Part shown: piece after piece, positions 43,507-51,405 of the stretch
Layout of the letters: every line of letters begins with the position of its first letter
How positions within the stretch are numbered: position 1 is the first letter of the stretch
Assembly (NCBI RefSeq): GCF_000725485.1
Contig: NZ_JOAG01000017.1
Location: 1-64,000, forward strand
Length of the DNA: 64,000 bases
From: Nonomuraea candida
GTDB taxonomy: Bacteria; Actinomycetota; Actinomycetes; Streptosporangiales; Streptosporangiaceae
Direction: 5' to 3'
The notes under the pieces: generated by a model
Told to the model about the DNA's origin: nothing
The model's database searches: none
What the model saw: the letters and a program-made list of their open reading frames with translations, nothing else
Program-made: the position numbers and the translations under genes

Positions 43507-44861
43507 CGCTGGCAGAGGCAGTGGTGGCGGGTGCGGAGCCCGCCGAGCTGGAGCGCCTGGACGTGCCCACGACCTACCGGGCCGCCCACCTGCGCAAGGA
43601 CGAGGTCGGCATCTTCGACCAGAGCCGCCCCGGCCAGGACCCGGCCGGCCAGAGCCGGGCCGACGGGAGCGCGGGCGACGGAGACCCCATCGACAAGGAC
43701 GTGCGCAGGACGTTGCACGTCGGCGAGGTGCCGATGCCCGAGCCGGCCGCGGACGAGGTGCTGATCGCGGTGATGGCCGGCGCGATCAACTACAACACCG
43801 TGTGGTCGGCGATGTTCGAGCCGGTGCCGACGTTCGCGTTCCTGGAGCGGTTCGGCCGCACCGACCCCCGGCACGACCTGCCCACGCACGTGCTCGGCTC
43901 GGACGCGGCCGGCGTGGTCGTCAGGACCGGCCGCGCGGTACGCCGCTGGCGGGTCGGCGACCGGGTGGTCACCAGCCCCGCGTACGTGGACGGCGAGGAC
44001 CCGGTCGTCCAGCACGACGGCATGCTCGCGGCCGACCTGCGGGCCTGGGGCTTCGAGACGAACTTCGGCGGCCTGGCCGACTTCGCCCTGGTCAAGGCCA
44101 CCCAGCTGCTGCCCAAGCCCCGGCATCTGACCTGGGAGGAGGCGGCCTGCAACATGTTGTGCGCCTCGACGGCGTACCGGATGCTGGTCGGCGAGCGCGG
44201 CGCGCGCATGAAGCAGGGCGACGTGGTGCTGGTGTGGGGCGCGACGGGCGGCCTCGGCGGATACGGCGTGCAGCTCGTGCTGGGCGGCGGCGGCATCCCC
44301 GTCGGCGTCGTCAGCTCGCCGGAGAAGGCCGAGCTGCTGCGCCGGATGGGCTGCCCGCACGTCATCGACCGCACCCAGTTCGACGACCTGGGCGACGAGA
44401 AGGCGTGGCGGCGGCTGGGCGCGGAGATCAGGCGGCTGGTGGGCGAGGACCCGGCGATCGTGTTCGAGCACACGGGCCGCGCCACGTTCGGCGCCTCCGT
44501 GTACGTCGCCAGGCGCGGCGGCTCGGTGGTGACGTGCGGCTCCTCCAGCGGGTACGCCCACGAGTACGACAACCGCCACCTGTGGATGAAGCTCAAGCGC
44601 ATCATCGGCTCCCACGGCGCGAACTACCAGGAATGCCACGAGGTCAACCGGCTCATCTCGCTCGGCCTGCTGCACCCCACGCTCTCGGCCGTGTACCCGC
44701 TGTCCGGCGTCGCCGAGGCGGCCCGCGCCGTGCAGCTCAACCGGCACGTGGGCAAGGTCGGCGTGCTGGCCCTGGCCCCGGCGGAAGGGCTCGGCGTCGA
44801 GGACCACGACCTGCGCGCGCGGATCGGCGAGGACCGCCTGCGCTTGTTCAGACCGGCCTGA
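43503..44861 (+). CDS. crotonyl-CoA carboxylase/reductase homologue, probable long-chain type
   Basis: ATG 43503 overlaps the PKS stop as ATGA. The 452-residue enzyme reduces and carboxylates 2-enoyl-CoA to alkylmalonyl-CoA with NADPH and CO2. Family hallmarks: NYNTVWSAMFEP, HVLGSDAAGVVVRTG, ETNFGGLADFALV, WEEAACNMLCASTAYRML, VWGATGGLGGYGVQLVLGGG and IGSHGANYQECHEVNRLI. In crotonyl-CoA-specific enzymes the last motif reads SHFANY; here Gly372 replaces the Phe, a change linked to bulky acyl chains in CinF-like enzymes. A low-complexity insert near residues 40-60 is unusual. It should make the branched extender for the PKS. Confidence 0.92.
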   Translation: MTLAEAVVAGAEPAELERLDVPTTYRAAHLRKDEVGIFDQSRPGQDPAGQSRADGSAGDGDPIDKDVRRTLHVGEVPMPEPAADEVLIAVMAGAINYNTVWSAMFEPVPTFAFLERFGRTDPRHDLPTHVLGSDAAGVVVRTGRAVRRWRVGDRVVTSPAYVDGEDPVVQHDGMLAADLRAWGFETNFGGLADFALVKATQLLPKPRHLTWEEAACNMLCASTAYRMLVGERGARMKQGDVVLVWGATGGLGGYGVQLVLGGGGIPVGVVSSPEKAELLRRMGCPHVIDRTQFDDLGDEKAWRRLGAEIRRLVGEDPAIVFEHTGRATFGASVYVARRGGSVVTCGSSSGYAHEYDNRHLWMKLKRIIGSHGANYQECHEVNRLISLGLLHPTLSAVYPLSGVAEAARAVQLNRHVGKVGVLALAPAEGLGVEDHDLRARIGEDRLRLFRPA

Positions 44862-44914
44862 GCAGCCGCGTCGCCGCCGCCCGGTCATCCGGACGGGGAC
44901 GGCCGCAGCGGGAT

Positions 44915-44950
44915 GTTTCGGTATCTTGCGTAGTCCGAGACGACCGAAAC
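44915..44950 (+). promoter_or_regulatory. 8-bp inverted repeat upstream of the AAA ATPase gene
   Basis: GTTTCGGT (44915-44922) and ACCGAAAC (44943-44950) are perfect inverted arms with a 20-base spacer, 21 bp before the GTG start. The region is less G/C-rich than its surroundings. A regulator operator or promoter-spanning site is possible. Confidence 0.4.
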
Positions 44951-44971
44951 TGCGACAGAAGGGAACGGCAC

Positions 44972-46375
44972 GTGCCCGACGATGCCGGCCTTCAGGCGCT
45001 CCGCGACGCGGCGCGTCTTTCTCCGGACAACCTCCCCCTGCGCCGGCACCTCGCCGACCGGCTCCTGGCCAAGGGGTACCTGGCCGAGGCCGAGGCCGAG
45101 TTCCGCGCCGCGCTCACGCTCTCGCCCGGCGACCCCGACGTGATCGCCGGGCTCGCGGAGGCGTTCGTACGGCAGAGCGCGTTCGGCGCGGCCATGGCGG
45201 CGCTGGAGCCGCTGCTGGACGCGCCCGGCTGCCCGCCCGCGCTCGGGGTGCTGGCGGCGCGGGCGCTGGCGGGCGAGGGCAGCATGGGGAAGGCGGCCTA
45301 CCGCTACTTCGAGGCTGTCAACCGCGATCCGGCGGTGGCGGACAAGGAGCTCGAAGCCCGCATCCTGGCTGGGCGCAACGAGTCGGCCGGCATCCCGGGA
45401 CCGGCTCCGGCGGGAGCGCCCGTGCACGCGGGGCCGACCCCGCCCGGCGCGGCGTCGCCGTTCCTGCCGTCCGTCCCCGGCCCCGGCGACACGACCACGG
45501 CCGAGCTGGAGCGGTCCGGGGTGTCCTTCGCCGACGTGGCCGGCATGGAGGCGGTCAAGGAAGCGCTGCGGATCAAGCTGCTCCTGCCCCTGCAGCAGCC
45601 GGAGATGTTCAAGGCGTTCGGCAAGCGGGCGGGCGGCGGCGTGCTGCTGTACGGCCCGCCGGGCGCCGGCAAGACCCACCTCGCCAGGGCCGCCGCCGGG
45701 GAGCTGGGGGCGTCGTTCATCAACGTCGGCCTGGCCGACATCCTGGACATGTACGTCGGCACCAGCGAGCGCAACCTGCACGCCACGTTCGACCTGGCCC
45801 GCCGCAACCGCCCGTGCGTGCTGTTCTTCGACGAGGTGGACGCCCTCGCGGGCCGCCGCTCCGACATGCGCCAGGCGCACGCCCGCCAGCTCGTCAACCA
45901 GTTCCTGTCCGAGCTGGACGGCGTGGACCAGAACGCGAACGAGGGCGTGCTGGTGCTGGCCGCCACCAACGCCCCCTGGTACATCGACAACGCCTTCCGC
46001 CGCCCCGGCCGGCTCGACCAGCCGGTGTTCGTGCCGCCGCCCGACGCCACGGCGCGCGCGGCCATCGTCCGCATCCTCTGCCGGGACAAGCCGCTGGCCG
46101 AGATGGACTACGACGCGGTGGCGGCGGCCACCGAGCACTTCGTCGGCGCGGACCTGAAGGGCGTGGTGGACCGGGCGGTGGAGGCCAAGCTCCACCAGTC
46201 GCTCAGCGCGGGCCGGCCCATCCCGCTGACCACGCAGGACCTGCTGGCCGCCGCCAAGACCGTGCGGCCCACGGCGGTGCGCGAATGGATGGCCACCGCC
46301 CGCAACTACGTCATGCACGCCAACGACTCCGGCGCCTGGGACGAGCTGATGCCCTGGGTGAAGGCCAAGTGGTGA
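44972..46375 (+). CDS. TPR-AAA ATPase (SpoVK/FtsH-like core)
   Basis: GTG 44972 with AGAAGGGA upstream. The 467-residue product has N-terminal TPR-like helices (PLRRHLADRLLAKGYLAEAEAEFRAAL...; residues 20-130) and a Pro-rich linker. One AAA domain follows: Walker A GPPGAGKTHLA, Walker B VLFFDEVDAL, sensor 1 LAATNAPW, arginine finger region FRRPGRLDQPVFV and a C-terminal helical lid. No protease domain is attached, so it may remodel or unfold partner proteins. The TPR membrane protein downstream (10 bp gap) is the probable partner. Confidence 0.88.
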   Translation: MPDDAGLQALRDAARLSPDNLPLRRHLADRLLAKGYLAEAEAEFRAALTLSPGDPDVIAGLAEAFVRQSAFGAAMAALEPLLDAPGCPPALGVLAARALAGEGSMGKAAYRYFEAVNRDPAVADKELEARILAGRNESAGIPGPAPAGAPVHAGPTPPGAASPFLPSVPGPGDTTTAELERSGVSFADVAGMEAVKEALRIKLLLPLQQPEMFKAFGKRAGGGVLLYGPPGAGKTHLARAAAGELGASFINVGLADILDMYVGTSERNLHATFDLARRNRPCVLFFDEVDALAGRRSDMRQAHARQLVNQFLSELDGVDQNANEGVLVLAATNAPWYIDNAFRRPGRLDQPVFVPPPDATARAAIVRILCRDKPLAEMDYDAVAAATEHFVGADLKGVVDRAVEAKLHQSLSAGRPIPLTTQDLLAAAKTVRPTAVREWMATARNYVMHANDSGAWDELMPWVKAKW

Positions 46376-46385
46376 CGGGCGAGCC

Positions 46386-47573
46386 GTGAAGGTCGCGGAC
46401 CCGATCCAGCGGGCGCGCACGCTGCTGCACATGCGCCGCCCGGCCGACGCCGAGCGGGAGCTGCGCGGCCTGCTCGCTCAGCAGCCGGAGCACGTGCTGG
46501 GGCACGCGCTCCTCGGGCTCGCCCTGATCCAGCAGGCCCGGGCGGACGAGGCCGTCCAGGAGGCGTACGAGGCGGTGCGCCTCGGCCCCGACCAGTGGTT
46601 CCCCCACTACGCCGCCGCCCAGGTGCACTACCGGGCGCACCGGGCCGGCGACGCGATGGCCGCCGTCCGCGCCGCCCTGGACCTCCAGCCCCAGCACGCC
46701 CCCAACTGGGAGCTGCTGGCCCGCGTGCACATGCTGCGCGGCGAGTGGGCGCGGATGGCCGAGGCGGCGCTGCGCGGCCTGAGCATCGAGCCGGAGTACG
46801 GCGACCTGGTCGCCCTGCTCTCCCTGGCCTGCACCAACCTCGGCGACACCGGCCAGGCGACGGCGGCGGCCGCGCACGCCGTACTGATCGATCCGGAGAG
46901 CACGCTGGCGCACTTCGTGCAGGGGCGGGCGGCGCTGCGGGCCGGCGACGCGCGGCGGGCGGCGGACAGCTTCCGCGAGGTGCTGCGCCTCGACCCCGGC
47001 TTCGGCGTGGCCAGGGACCTGCTGGTGACGGCGCTCAAGCAGCGCAACCCGGTCTACCGGCGGCTGTCGGCCCTGCGCGGCAGGTTCCCGAACGGCTGGC
47101 GGCTGATCTTCCTGCTGCCCGCGGTCCCGCCGGTCATCCTCGTCTTCTTCCTGCTCGCGCTGCTGCACTGGGTGGCGTGGGTGGCCGAGGCGTGGACCAC
47201 GGCGCGGCTGGCCCGGGGCCGGACCACCAGGCTGCTGTTCGAGGGCGCCGAGGCGCGGGTGTCGGCCGCCTGCCTGGGGCTGGTGGCGGTGGGGGCGGTC
47301 CTGCTCGGGCTGGGCATCGGGCTCGGCCTGGAGCCGGTCGGCACCGCCGGGGTGGGCCTGATGGCGCTGGTCACCCCCGTCCAGGAGGCGGCCCACACCG
47401 GCTCTCCCCGGGTCAGGAAGATCCTGTACGGGTGGGCGGGCCTGCTCGCCGCGGCCGTCGCCGTCTCGGTGGCGACCGCCACGCCGGTGGTGGCGGTGCT
47501 CACGGTGTACGCCTGCCTGCTGTCGGTCTGGATCGCGAGCCGCCTGCGCGGCCGGCCGCCCCAGGCCGTCTGA
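46386..47573 (+). CDS. TPR membrane protein
   Basis: GTG 46386 starts KVADPIQRARTLLHMRRPADAERELRGLL. About six TPR units cover residues 5-215 (repeated pattern A..LGPDQWFPHYAAAQVHY, LDLQPQHAPNWELLARVHM, LSIEPEYGDLVALLSLA, VLIDPESTLAHFVQGRAAL, LRLDPGFGVARDLL). After a basic segment four hydrophobic helices follow (LIFLLPAVPPVILVFFLLALL and three more). TPRs would face the cytosol and recruit the AAA ATPase encoded upstream. Function otherwise unknown. Confidence 0.85.
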   Translation: MKVADPIQRARTLLHMRRPADAERELRGLLAQQPEHVLGHALLGLALIQQARADEAVQEAYEAVRLGPDQWFPHYAAAQVHYRAHRAGDAMAAVRAALDLQPQHAPNWELLARVHMLRGEWARMAEAALRGLSIEPEYGDLVALLSLACTNLGDTGQATAAAAHAVLIDPESTLAHFVQGRAALRAGDARRAADSFREVLRLDPGFGVARDLLVTALKQRNPVYRRLSALRGRFPNGWRLIFLLPAVPPVILVFFLLALLHWVAWVAEAWTTARLARGRTTRLLFEGAEARVSAACLGLVAVGAVLLGLGIGLGLEPVGTAGVGLMALVTPVQEAAHTGSPRVRKILYGWAGLLAAAVAVSVATATPVVAVLTVYACLLSVWIASRLRGRPPQAV

Positions 47574-47579
47574 CCGGGC

Positions 47580-47623
47580 CCGGACCCGCCCGTCCGGACC
47601 CGCCCGCCCCGGACCCGCCCGCC
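47580..47623 (+). repeat. 14-15-bp tandem repeats between convergent genes
   Basis: CCGGACCCGCCCG(T/CC) is repeated three times (47580, 47594, 47609) just past the TPR gene stop. The block fills most of the gap to the convergent reductase gene. Confidence 0.85.
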
Positions 47624-47628
47624 CCGGG

Positions 47629-48609
47629 CTACAGCAGCGTCCCGCCGCTCACCTCGAACGTGGCCAGCGCCGCGTCGAGCCTGGCCAGCGTGTCGGGGTG
47701 GAGGGTGAGGTCGGCGGCGGCCAGGTTCTCCTCGATGTGGGCGGGGGTGCGGCTGCCGGGGATGGTCACCACGTGCTCGTCCTGGTGCAGCAGCCAGGCC
47801 AGGGCGAGCTGGGCCGGGGTGATGCCGAGCTGCCCGGCCAGCGCCCTGATCGGGGCGTAGCGGTCGTTGTTGCCCGCCAGGTTCTCGGCCGAGAAGCGGG
47901 GCGCGTTCCGGCGGAAGTCGTCCTCGCCGAGCGCCTGCACGGTGCCGGTGAGGAAGCCGTTGCCCAGCGGGCTCCACGCCACGAGCCCCACCCCCAGCTC
48001 CCTGGCGGCGGCCAGCAGGCCGGCGTCCACGGGGCGCCACATCGACCACTCGTTCTGCACCGCCGTCACCGGGTGCACCGCGTGCGCGGCCCGGAGCTGG
48101 GCGGCCGTCACGTTGGACAGGCCGATGTGCCTGATCAGCCCGTCGCGCACCAGCTCGGCCATCGCGCCGACGGTGTCCTCGATCGGCACACCGGGGTCGG
48201 GGTAGTGGGCGTAGTAGAGGTCGATCACGTCGATGTCCAGGTTGCGCAGGCTGCGCTCGGCGTAGCCGCGCACCAGCCGAGGCTCGGCGTTGACGCGCAG
48301 CTCGCCGTAGGCGTAGCCGACCGGCTGCGACCGGGACGGCTCGCCCTCGGGGATCGCCAGGCCGAACTTGGTCGCGATCACCACCTCGTCCCTGCGGCCC
48401 TTGACCGCCCGGCCGACCAGGCGCTCGTTGTGGCCGTCGGCGCCGTACGCGTCGCTGGTGTCGACGTGGGTGCCGCCCGCGTCCAGCGCGGCCTTCAGCG
48501 CCGTCTCGGCCCGGGTGTCGTCCACCTCGCCGTACATGCCGGGTGAGAGCACCATGGCGCCGAAGCCGATGGCGGGAACCTGCAAGCTGCCAAGAGAGCG
48601 GGTCTTCAT
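47629..48609 (-). CDS. aldo-keto reductase
   Basis: The 326-residue product is a TIM-barrel NADPH oxidoreductase. It has GGTHVDTSDAYGADGHNERLVGRA (catalytic Asp and Tyr), VIATKFGL (Lys), IDLYYAHYPDPGVPIE (His), HIGLSNVTAAQL, WSPLGNGFLTG and IPGSRTPAHIEEN for NADPH binding. The sequence fits the AKR13-type group. It is divergent from the LysR gene at 48666, which probably controls it. The natural carbonyl substrate cannot be told. Confidence 0.92.
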   Translation of the reverse strand: MKTRSLGSLQVPAIGFGAMVLSPGMYGEVDDTRAETALKAALDAGGTHVDTSDAYGADGHNERLVGRAVKGRRDEVVIATKFGLAIPEGEPSRSQPVGYAYGELRVNAEPRLVRGYAERSLRNLDIDVIDLYYAHYPDPGVPIEDTVGAMAELVRDGLIRHIGLSNVTAAQLRAAHAVHPVTAVQNEWSMWRPVDAGLLAAARELGVGLVAWSPLGNGFLTGTVQALGEDDFRRNAPRFSAENLAGNNDRYAPIRALAGQLGITPAQLALAWLLHQDEHVVTIPGSRTPAHIEENLAAADLTLHPDTLARLDAALATFEVSGGTLL

Positions 48610-48665
48610 GGGCTCGATGCTGCGGTGCGGGCCGCCCGCCTGTCCAAGACCCTTTGCTATAACCG

Positions 48666-49550
48666 GTGGCTATGGACGTGCATCTGCGGGATCTGCGCTA
48701 CTTCGTCGCGGTGGCGGAGGAGCTGAACGTGACGCGGGCGGCCGAGCGGCTGTTCGTCTCCCAGCCGGCGCTGTCCAAGCAGCTCAGAGCCCTGGAGCGG
48801 CAGCTCGGGTGCCGGCTGTTCGAGCGGGTGCCCACCGGGGTGGTGCTCACCAGGCAGGGCGCGGTGCTGCTGCCGGTCGCCCGCGACCTGCTGGATCGGT
48901 GGAACGCCGGCCTGGCCCAGGCGCGGGCGGCGGCGCCGGCCGGCACGCTCGTGATCGGGATGCAGACGGCCGTGGGCAGGGGGCTGCAGCAGGAGGCGCT
49001 GCGCCGCTTCCGCGCCGCGATGCCGGGCTGGGAGGTGTCGCTGCGGCTGGTCGGCTGGGCCGACCCCAGCGGCGGCCTGTCCGACGGCACCTCCGATGTG
49101 GCGTTCATCTGGTTGCCGGTGCCGCCGGGGCTGCGCACCCTCGTGCTGGCCACCGAGCGGCGCGGGGTCGCCATGCCGGACGGCCACCGGCTGGCGGCCC
49201 TTGCCGAGGTGCCGTTCGAGGCGCTGCGCGAGGAGCCGTTCATCGCGCTGCCGGCCTCGGCCGGGCCGCTGCGGGACTTCTGGCTGGGCCTCGACGCGCG
49301 CGACGACGAGCCGGTGATCGGCGTCACCGCCAACACGCCGGAGGAGGTGTTCGAGGCCGTGACCAGCGGGCTCGGGGTCGTGCTCGTGGCCGAGGGGAAC
49401 GCCGCGCTCTACAACCGGCCCGGCCTGGCGTACCGGCCCGTTACGGGGCTGCCTCCGGGGGAACTGGCCATTGCCTGGCGCGCCGGCGGGGTGAGCCCGC
49501 AAGTCGCGGCTTTCGTCGACGCGCTGCGACAGGTCACGACTAAGGTCTGA
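48666..49550 (+). CDS. LysR-family transcriptional regulator
   Basis: GTG 48666 or ATG 48672 (MDVHLRDLRYFVAVAEEL). Winged helix: LNVTRAAERLFVSQPALSKQLRALERQLGCRLFERV. The effector domain is normal (GTLVIGMQTAVGRGLQQEALRRFRAAMPGW; TPEEVFEAVTSGLGVVLVAEG). Only 56 bp separate it from the divergent aldo-keto reductase gene, the usual layout for a LysR regulator and its target. Confidence 0.92.
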   Translation: MAMDVHLRDLRYFVAVAEELNVTRAAERLFVSQPALSKQLRALERQLGCRLFERVPTGVVLTRQGAVLLPVARDLLDRWNAGLAQARAAAPAGTLVIGMQTAVGRGLQQEALRRFRAAMPGWEVSLRLVGWADPSGGLSDGTSDVAFIWLPVPPGLRTLVLATERRGVAMPDGHRLAALAEVPFEALREEPFIALPASAGPLRDFWLGLDARDDEPVIGVTANTPEEVFEAVTSGLGVVLVAEGNAALYNRPGLAYRPVTGLPPGELAIAWRAGGVSPQVAAFVDALRQVTTKV

Positions 49551-49583
49551 CGCGAGATCGGACTCGGCAGAAGGGCGACCGCA

Positions 49584-49784
49584 ATGAACGACTACGCGAC
49601 CACTTTCGACCTGATCGACGCCGACAACGACGGCCGCATCTCGGCCGTCGAGCTGGTCCGGGTGATGGACGTGCTGGGCCGGCCCGTGTCGCTGGAGGCG
49701 GCGCAGGAAGGGGTGCGCAAGCTCGACAAGGACGGCGACGGGCTGATCGACCTGGAGGAGTTCAGCGCGTTCCTCCAGAAGTGA
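49584..49784 (+). CDS. small EF-hand calcium-binding protein
   Basis: The 66-residue product consists of two EF-hands: DADNDGRISAVE near residues 12-23 and DKDGDGLIDLEE near residues 48-59, both with the full set of Asp/Asn/Glu ligands (positions 1, 3, 5 and 12). It has no signal peptide, so it should bind calcium in the cytosol as a sensor or buffer. AGAAGGG before the ATG is a good ribosome site. Such calmodulin-like small proteins are known in actinomycetes; the partner is unknown. Confidence 0.92.
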   Translation: MNDYATTFDLIDADNDGRISAVELVRVMDVLGRPVSLEAAQEGVRKLDKDGDGLIDLEEFSAFLQK

Positions 49785-49847
49785 CAAAAAACAAGCACTT
49801 GCTACCAATCTTCTGTTGCCTGGGTCACAATGGCGACAGGAGGGACG

Positions 49848-51017
49848 ATGGCCATCAAGAGTGACATCAGCGAAAGCCGTACCACCGCGGACATCGTGAA
49901 AGCGCTCAGGTCGGGCATCGGCCGGGTCTCCGAAGAGGTGATCGAGGAGATCCAGACCCGCATCCCCGAATACGCCCGGCCGTCGGACGAGCTCTACATC
50001 AAGGTCGTGCGCATGGCGGTCGAGCAGGCCATCGAGGGCTTCCTCGACCGCATCGAGAGCCCCGACGCGCCGTGGGACCCCGAGCCGTTCCGGATGATCG
50101 GCAAGGGGGAGGCGGCCGAGGGCCGCAACCTGGAGCCGCTGCAGGCCGCGATGCGGCTCGGCGCCAGGGTCGGCTGGCGGCGGCTGACAGAGGTGGCCGA
50201 GCCGCTGGGCCTGTCTCCCCGGGCCCTGTACGACGTCGGCGAGGCCATCTTCGTCTACCTCGACCAGCTCGCCGACGCCGCGGCCGAGGGCTTCGAGGAG
50301 GCCAGGGCGCGGGTGGCCGGCGAGCTCGAACGCCGCCGCGGCCGCCTGCTCGACCTGCTGCTCAGCCGGCCGCCCGCCGGCCAGGAGGCCATCGCCGACC
50401 TGGCCAGGGCGGCCGGCTGGCGGCTGCCCAAGACCGTCGCCTGCGTGGCGCTCGACGACCAGCACTCCACCCGCCGCCTGCCGCCGCTGCCGCCCGACGT
50501 GCTCGCCGGGCCCGAGCGGCTGCTGGTGCCCGACCCGACCGGCCCCGGCCGCGCCCAGTCGCTCGAACGCGCCCTGCGCGGCCACCTCGCCGCCATCGGG
50601 CCCGCGGTGCCGCTGGCCTCGGCCGCGACCTCTCTGCGCTGGGCCGGGGAGGCGCTGGAGCTGTCGCGGCGCGGGGTGCTGCCGCGCGGCCTGCTGCGCT
50701 GCGAGGACCACATGGCCACGCTGGTGGTGTTCAAGGACGAGGAGCTGGTCAGCGCGCTGGCCGAGGTGCGCCTGGCGCCCCTGGCGCACCTGCGGCCCAC
50801 GCAGCAGGACCGGCTGGCCGAGACGCTGCTGGCCTGGCTGCGGCACGGGCGCGGGGCCGGGGAGGTGGCGGCCAGGCTGCACGTTCACCCGCAGACCGTG
50901 CGCTACCGGCTGCGCCAGCTCGAAGAGCTGTACGGCGACCAGCTCGCCGACCCCGACATCCGGTTCGAGCTGGAGATCGCGCTGCGCGCCAGGCAGGCGG
51001 TCATGTCCGGCCGCTGA
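49848..51017 (+). CDS. PucR/CdaR-type transcriptional regulator
   Basis: ATG 49848 has the strong ribosome site CAGGAGGGACG; the frame runs a little further upstream. The 389-residue product has an N-terminal RsbRD/GGDEF-like helical region (GIGRVSEEVIEEIQTRIPEYA), a middle GGDEF-related fold, and the C-terminal PucR helix-turn-helix (VAARLHVHPQTVRYRLRQLEELYG). These regulators control purine, amino-acid or lipid metabolism in actinobacteria. No nearby target is obvious. Confidence 0.88.
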   Translation: MAIKSDISESRTTADIVKALRSGIGRVSEEVIEEIQTRIPEYARPSDELYIKVVRMAVEQAIEGFLDRIESPDAPWDPEPFRMIGKGEAAEGRNLEPLQAAMRLGARVGWRRLTEVAEPLGLSPRALYDVGEAIFVYLDQLADAAAEGFEEARARVAGELERRRGRLLDLLLSRPPAGQEAIADLARAAGWRLPKTVACVALDDQHSTRRLPPLPPDVLAGPERLLVPDPTGPGRAQSLERALRGHLAAIGPAVPLASAATSLRWAGEALELSRRGVLPRGLLRCEDHMATLVVFKDEELVSALAEVRLAPLAHLRPTQQDRLAETLLAWLRHGRGAGEVAARLHVHPQTVRYRLRQLEELYGDQLADPDIRFELEIALRARQAVMSGR

Positions 51018-51044
51018 GTGCCACCTGCGACGGCGACTGCCCTT

Positions 51045-51076
51045 GAGGGACAGAACCCTCGAGGGACAGAACCATC
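51045..51076 (+). repeat. 16-bp tandem repeat
   Basis: GAGGGACAGAACCCTC (51045-51060) is followed by GAGGGACAGAACCATC (51061-51076), between the PucR gene and the PPOX remnant. Confidence 0.85.
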
Positions 51077-51111
51077 GCCGGGGGCCACCCCCTGCACGGA
51101 CTGTCGCCCGG

Positions 51112-51273
51112 TCACCCGTGCACCGGCTCGCCCGCGCCGCCGATCCAGAAGTGGCTCCCGTCGAACTCGAACGCCAGCGGCACCACGTCCGGCTGCCCGT
51201 CCCCGGACAGCGTCGCCACCCGGGCGAGCGGCTGCGACCGCAGGTAGGCGATCTCCTCCTCGGTGAACGACAT
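51112..51273 (-). pseudogene. truncated F420/FMN-dependent PPOX-family oxidoreductase
   Basis: Only 53 codons remain from ATG 51273: MSFTEEEIAYLRSQPLARVATL, then DGQPDVVPLAFEFDGSHFWIGG, then a stop. This is the first third of a PPOX-class split-barrel protein (normally 130-150 residues); the cofactor-binding remainder is absent in the next 95 bases. AGGGAAGGGAGA before the ATG is a strong ribosome site, so a short peptide may still be made. A diverged copy of the gene's 5' end (ATGTCGTTC, then Glu codons) lies upstream at 51324, in the same frame. Confidence 0.7.
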
Positions 51274-51405
51274 GCGGGTCTCCCTTCCCTGAGGACGATC
51301 TCTCTCTTCCTGTACGAACGACATCCGACCAGATCGACGGCGGTGTCCCGGGTTCCGGCGCGGCCCGGGGCGGATGAGGGGCGCGGGGGCGGGTAGCGGG
51401 GGCGG

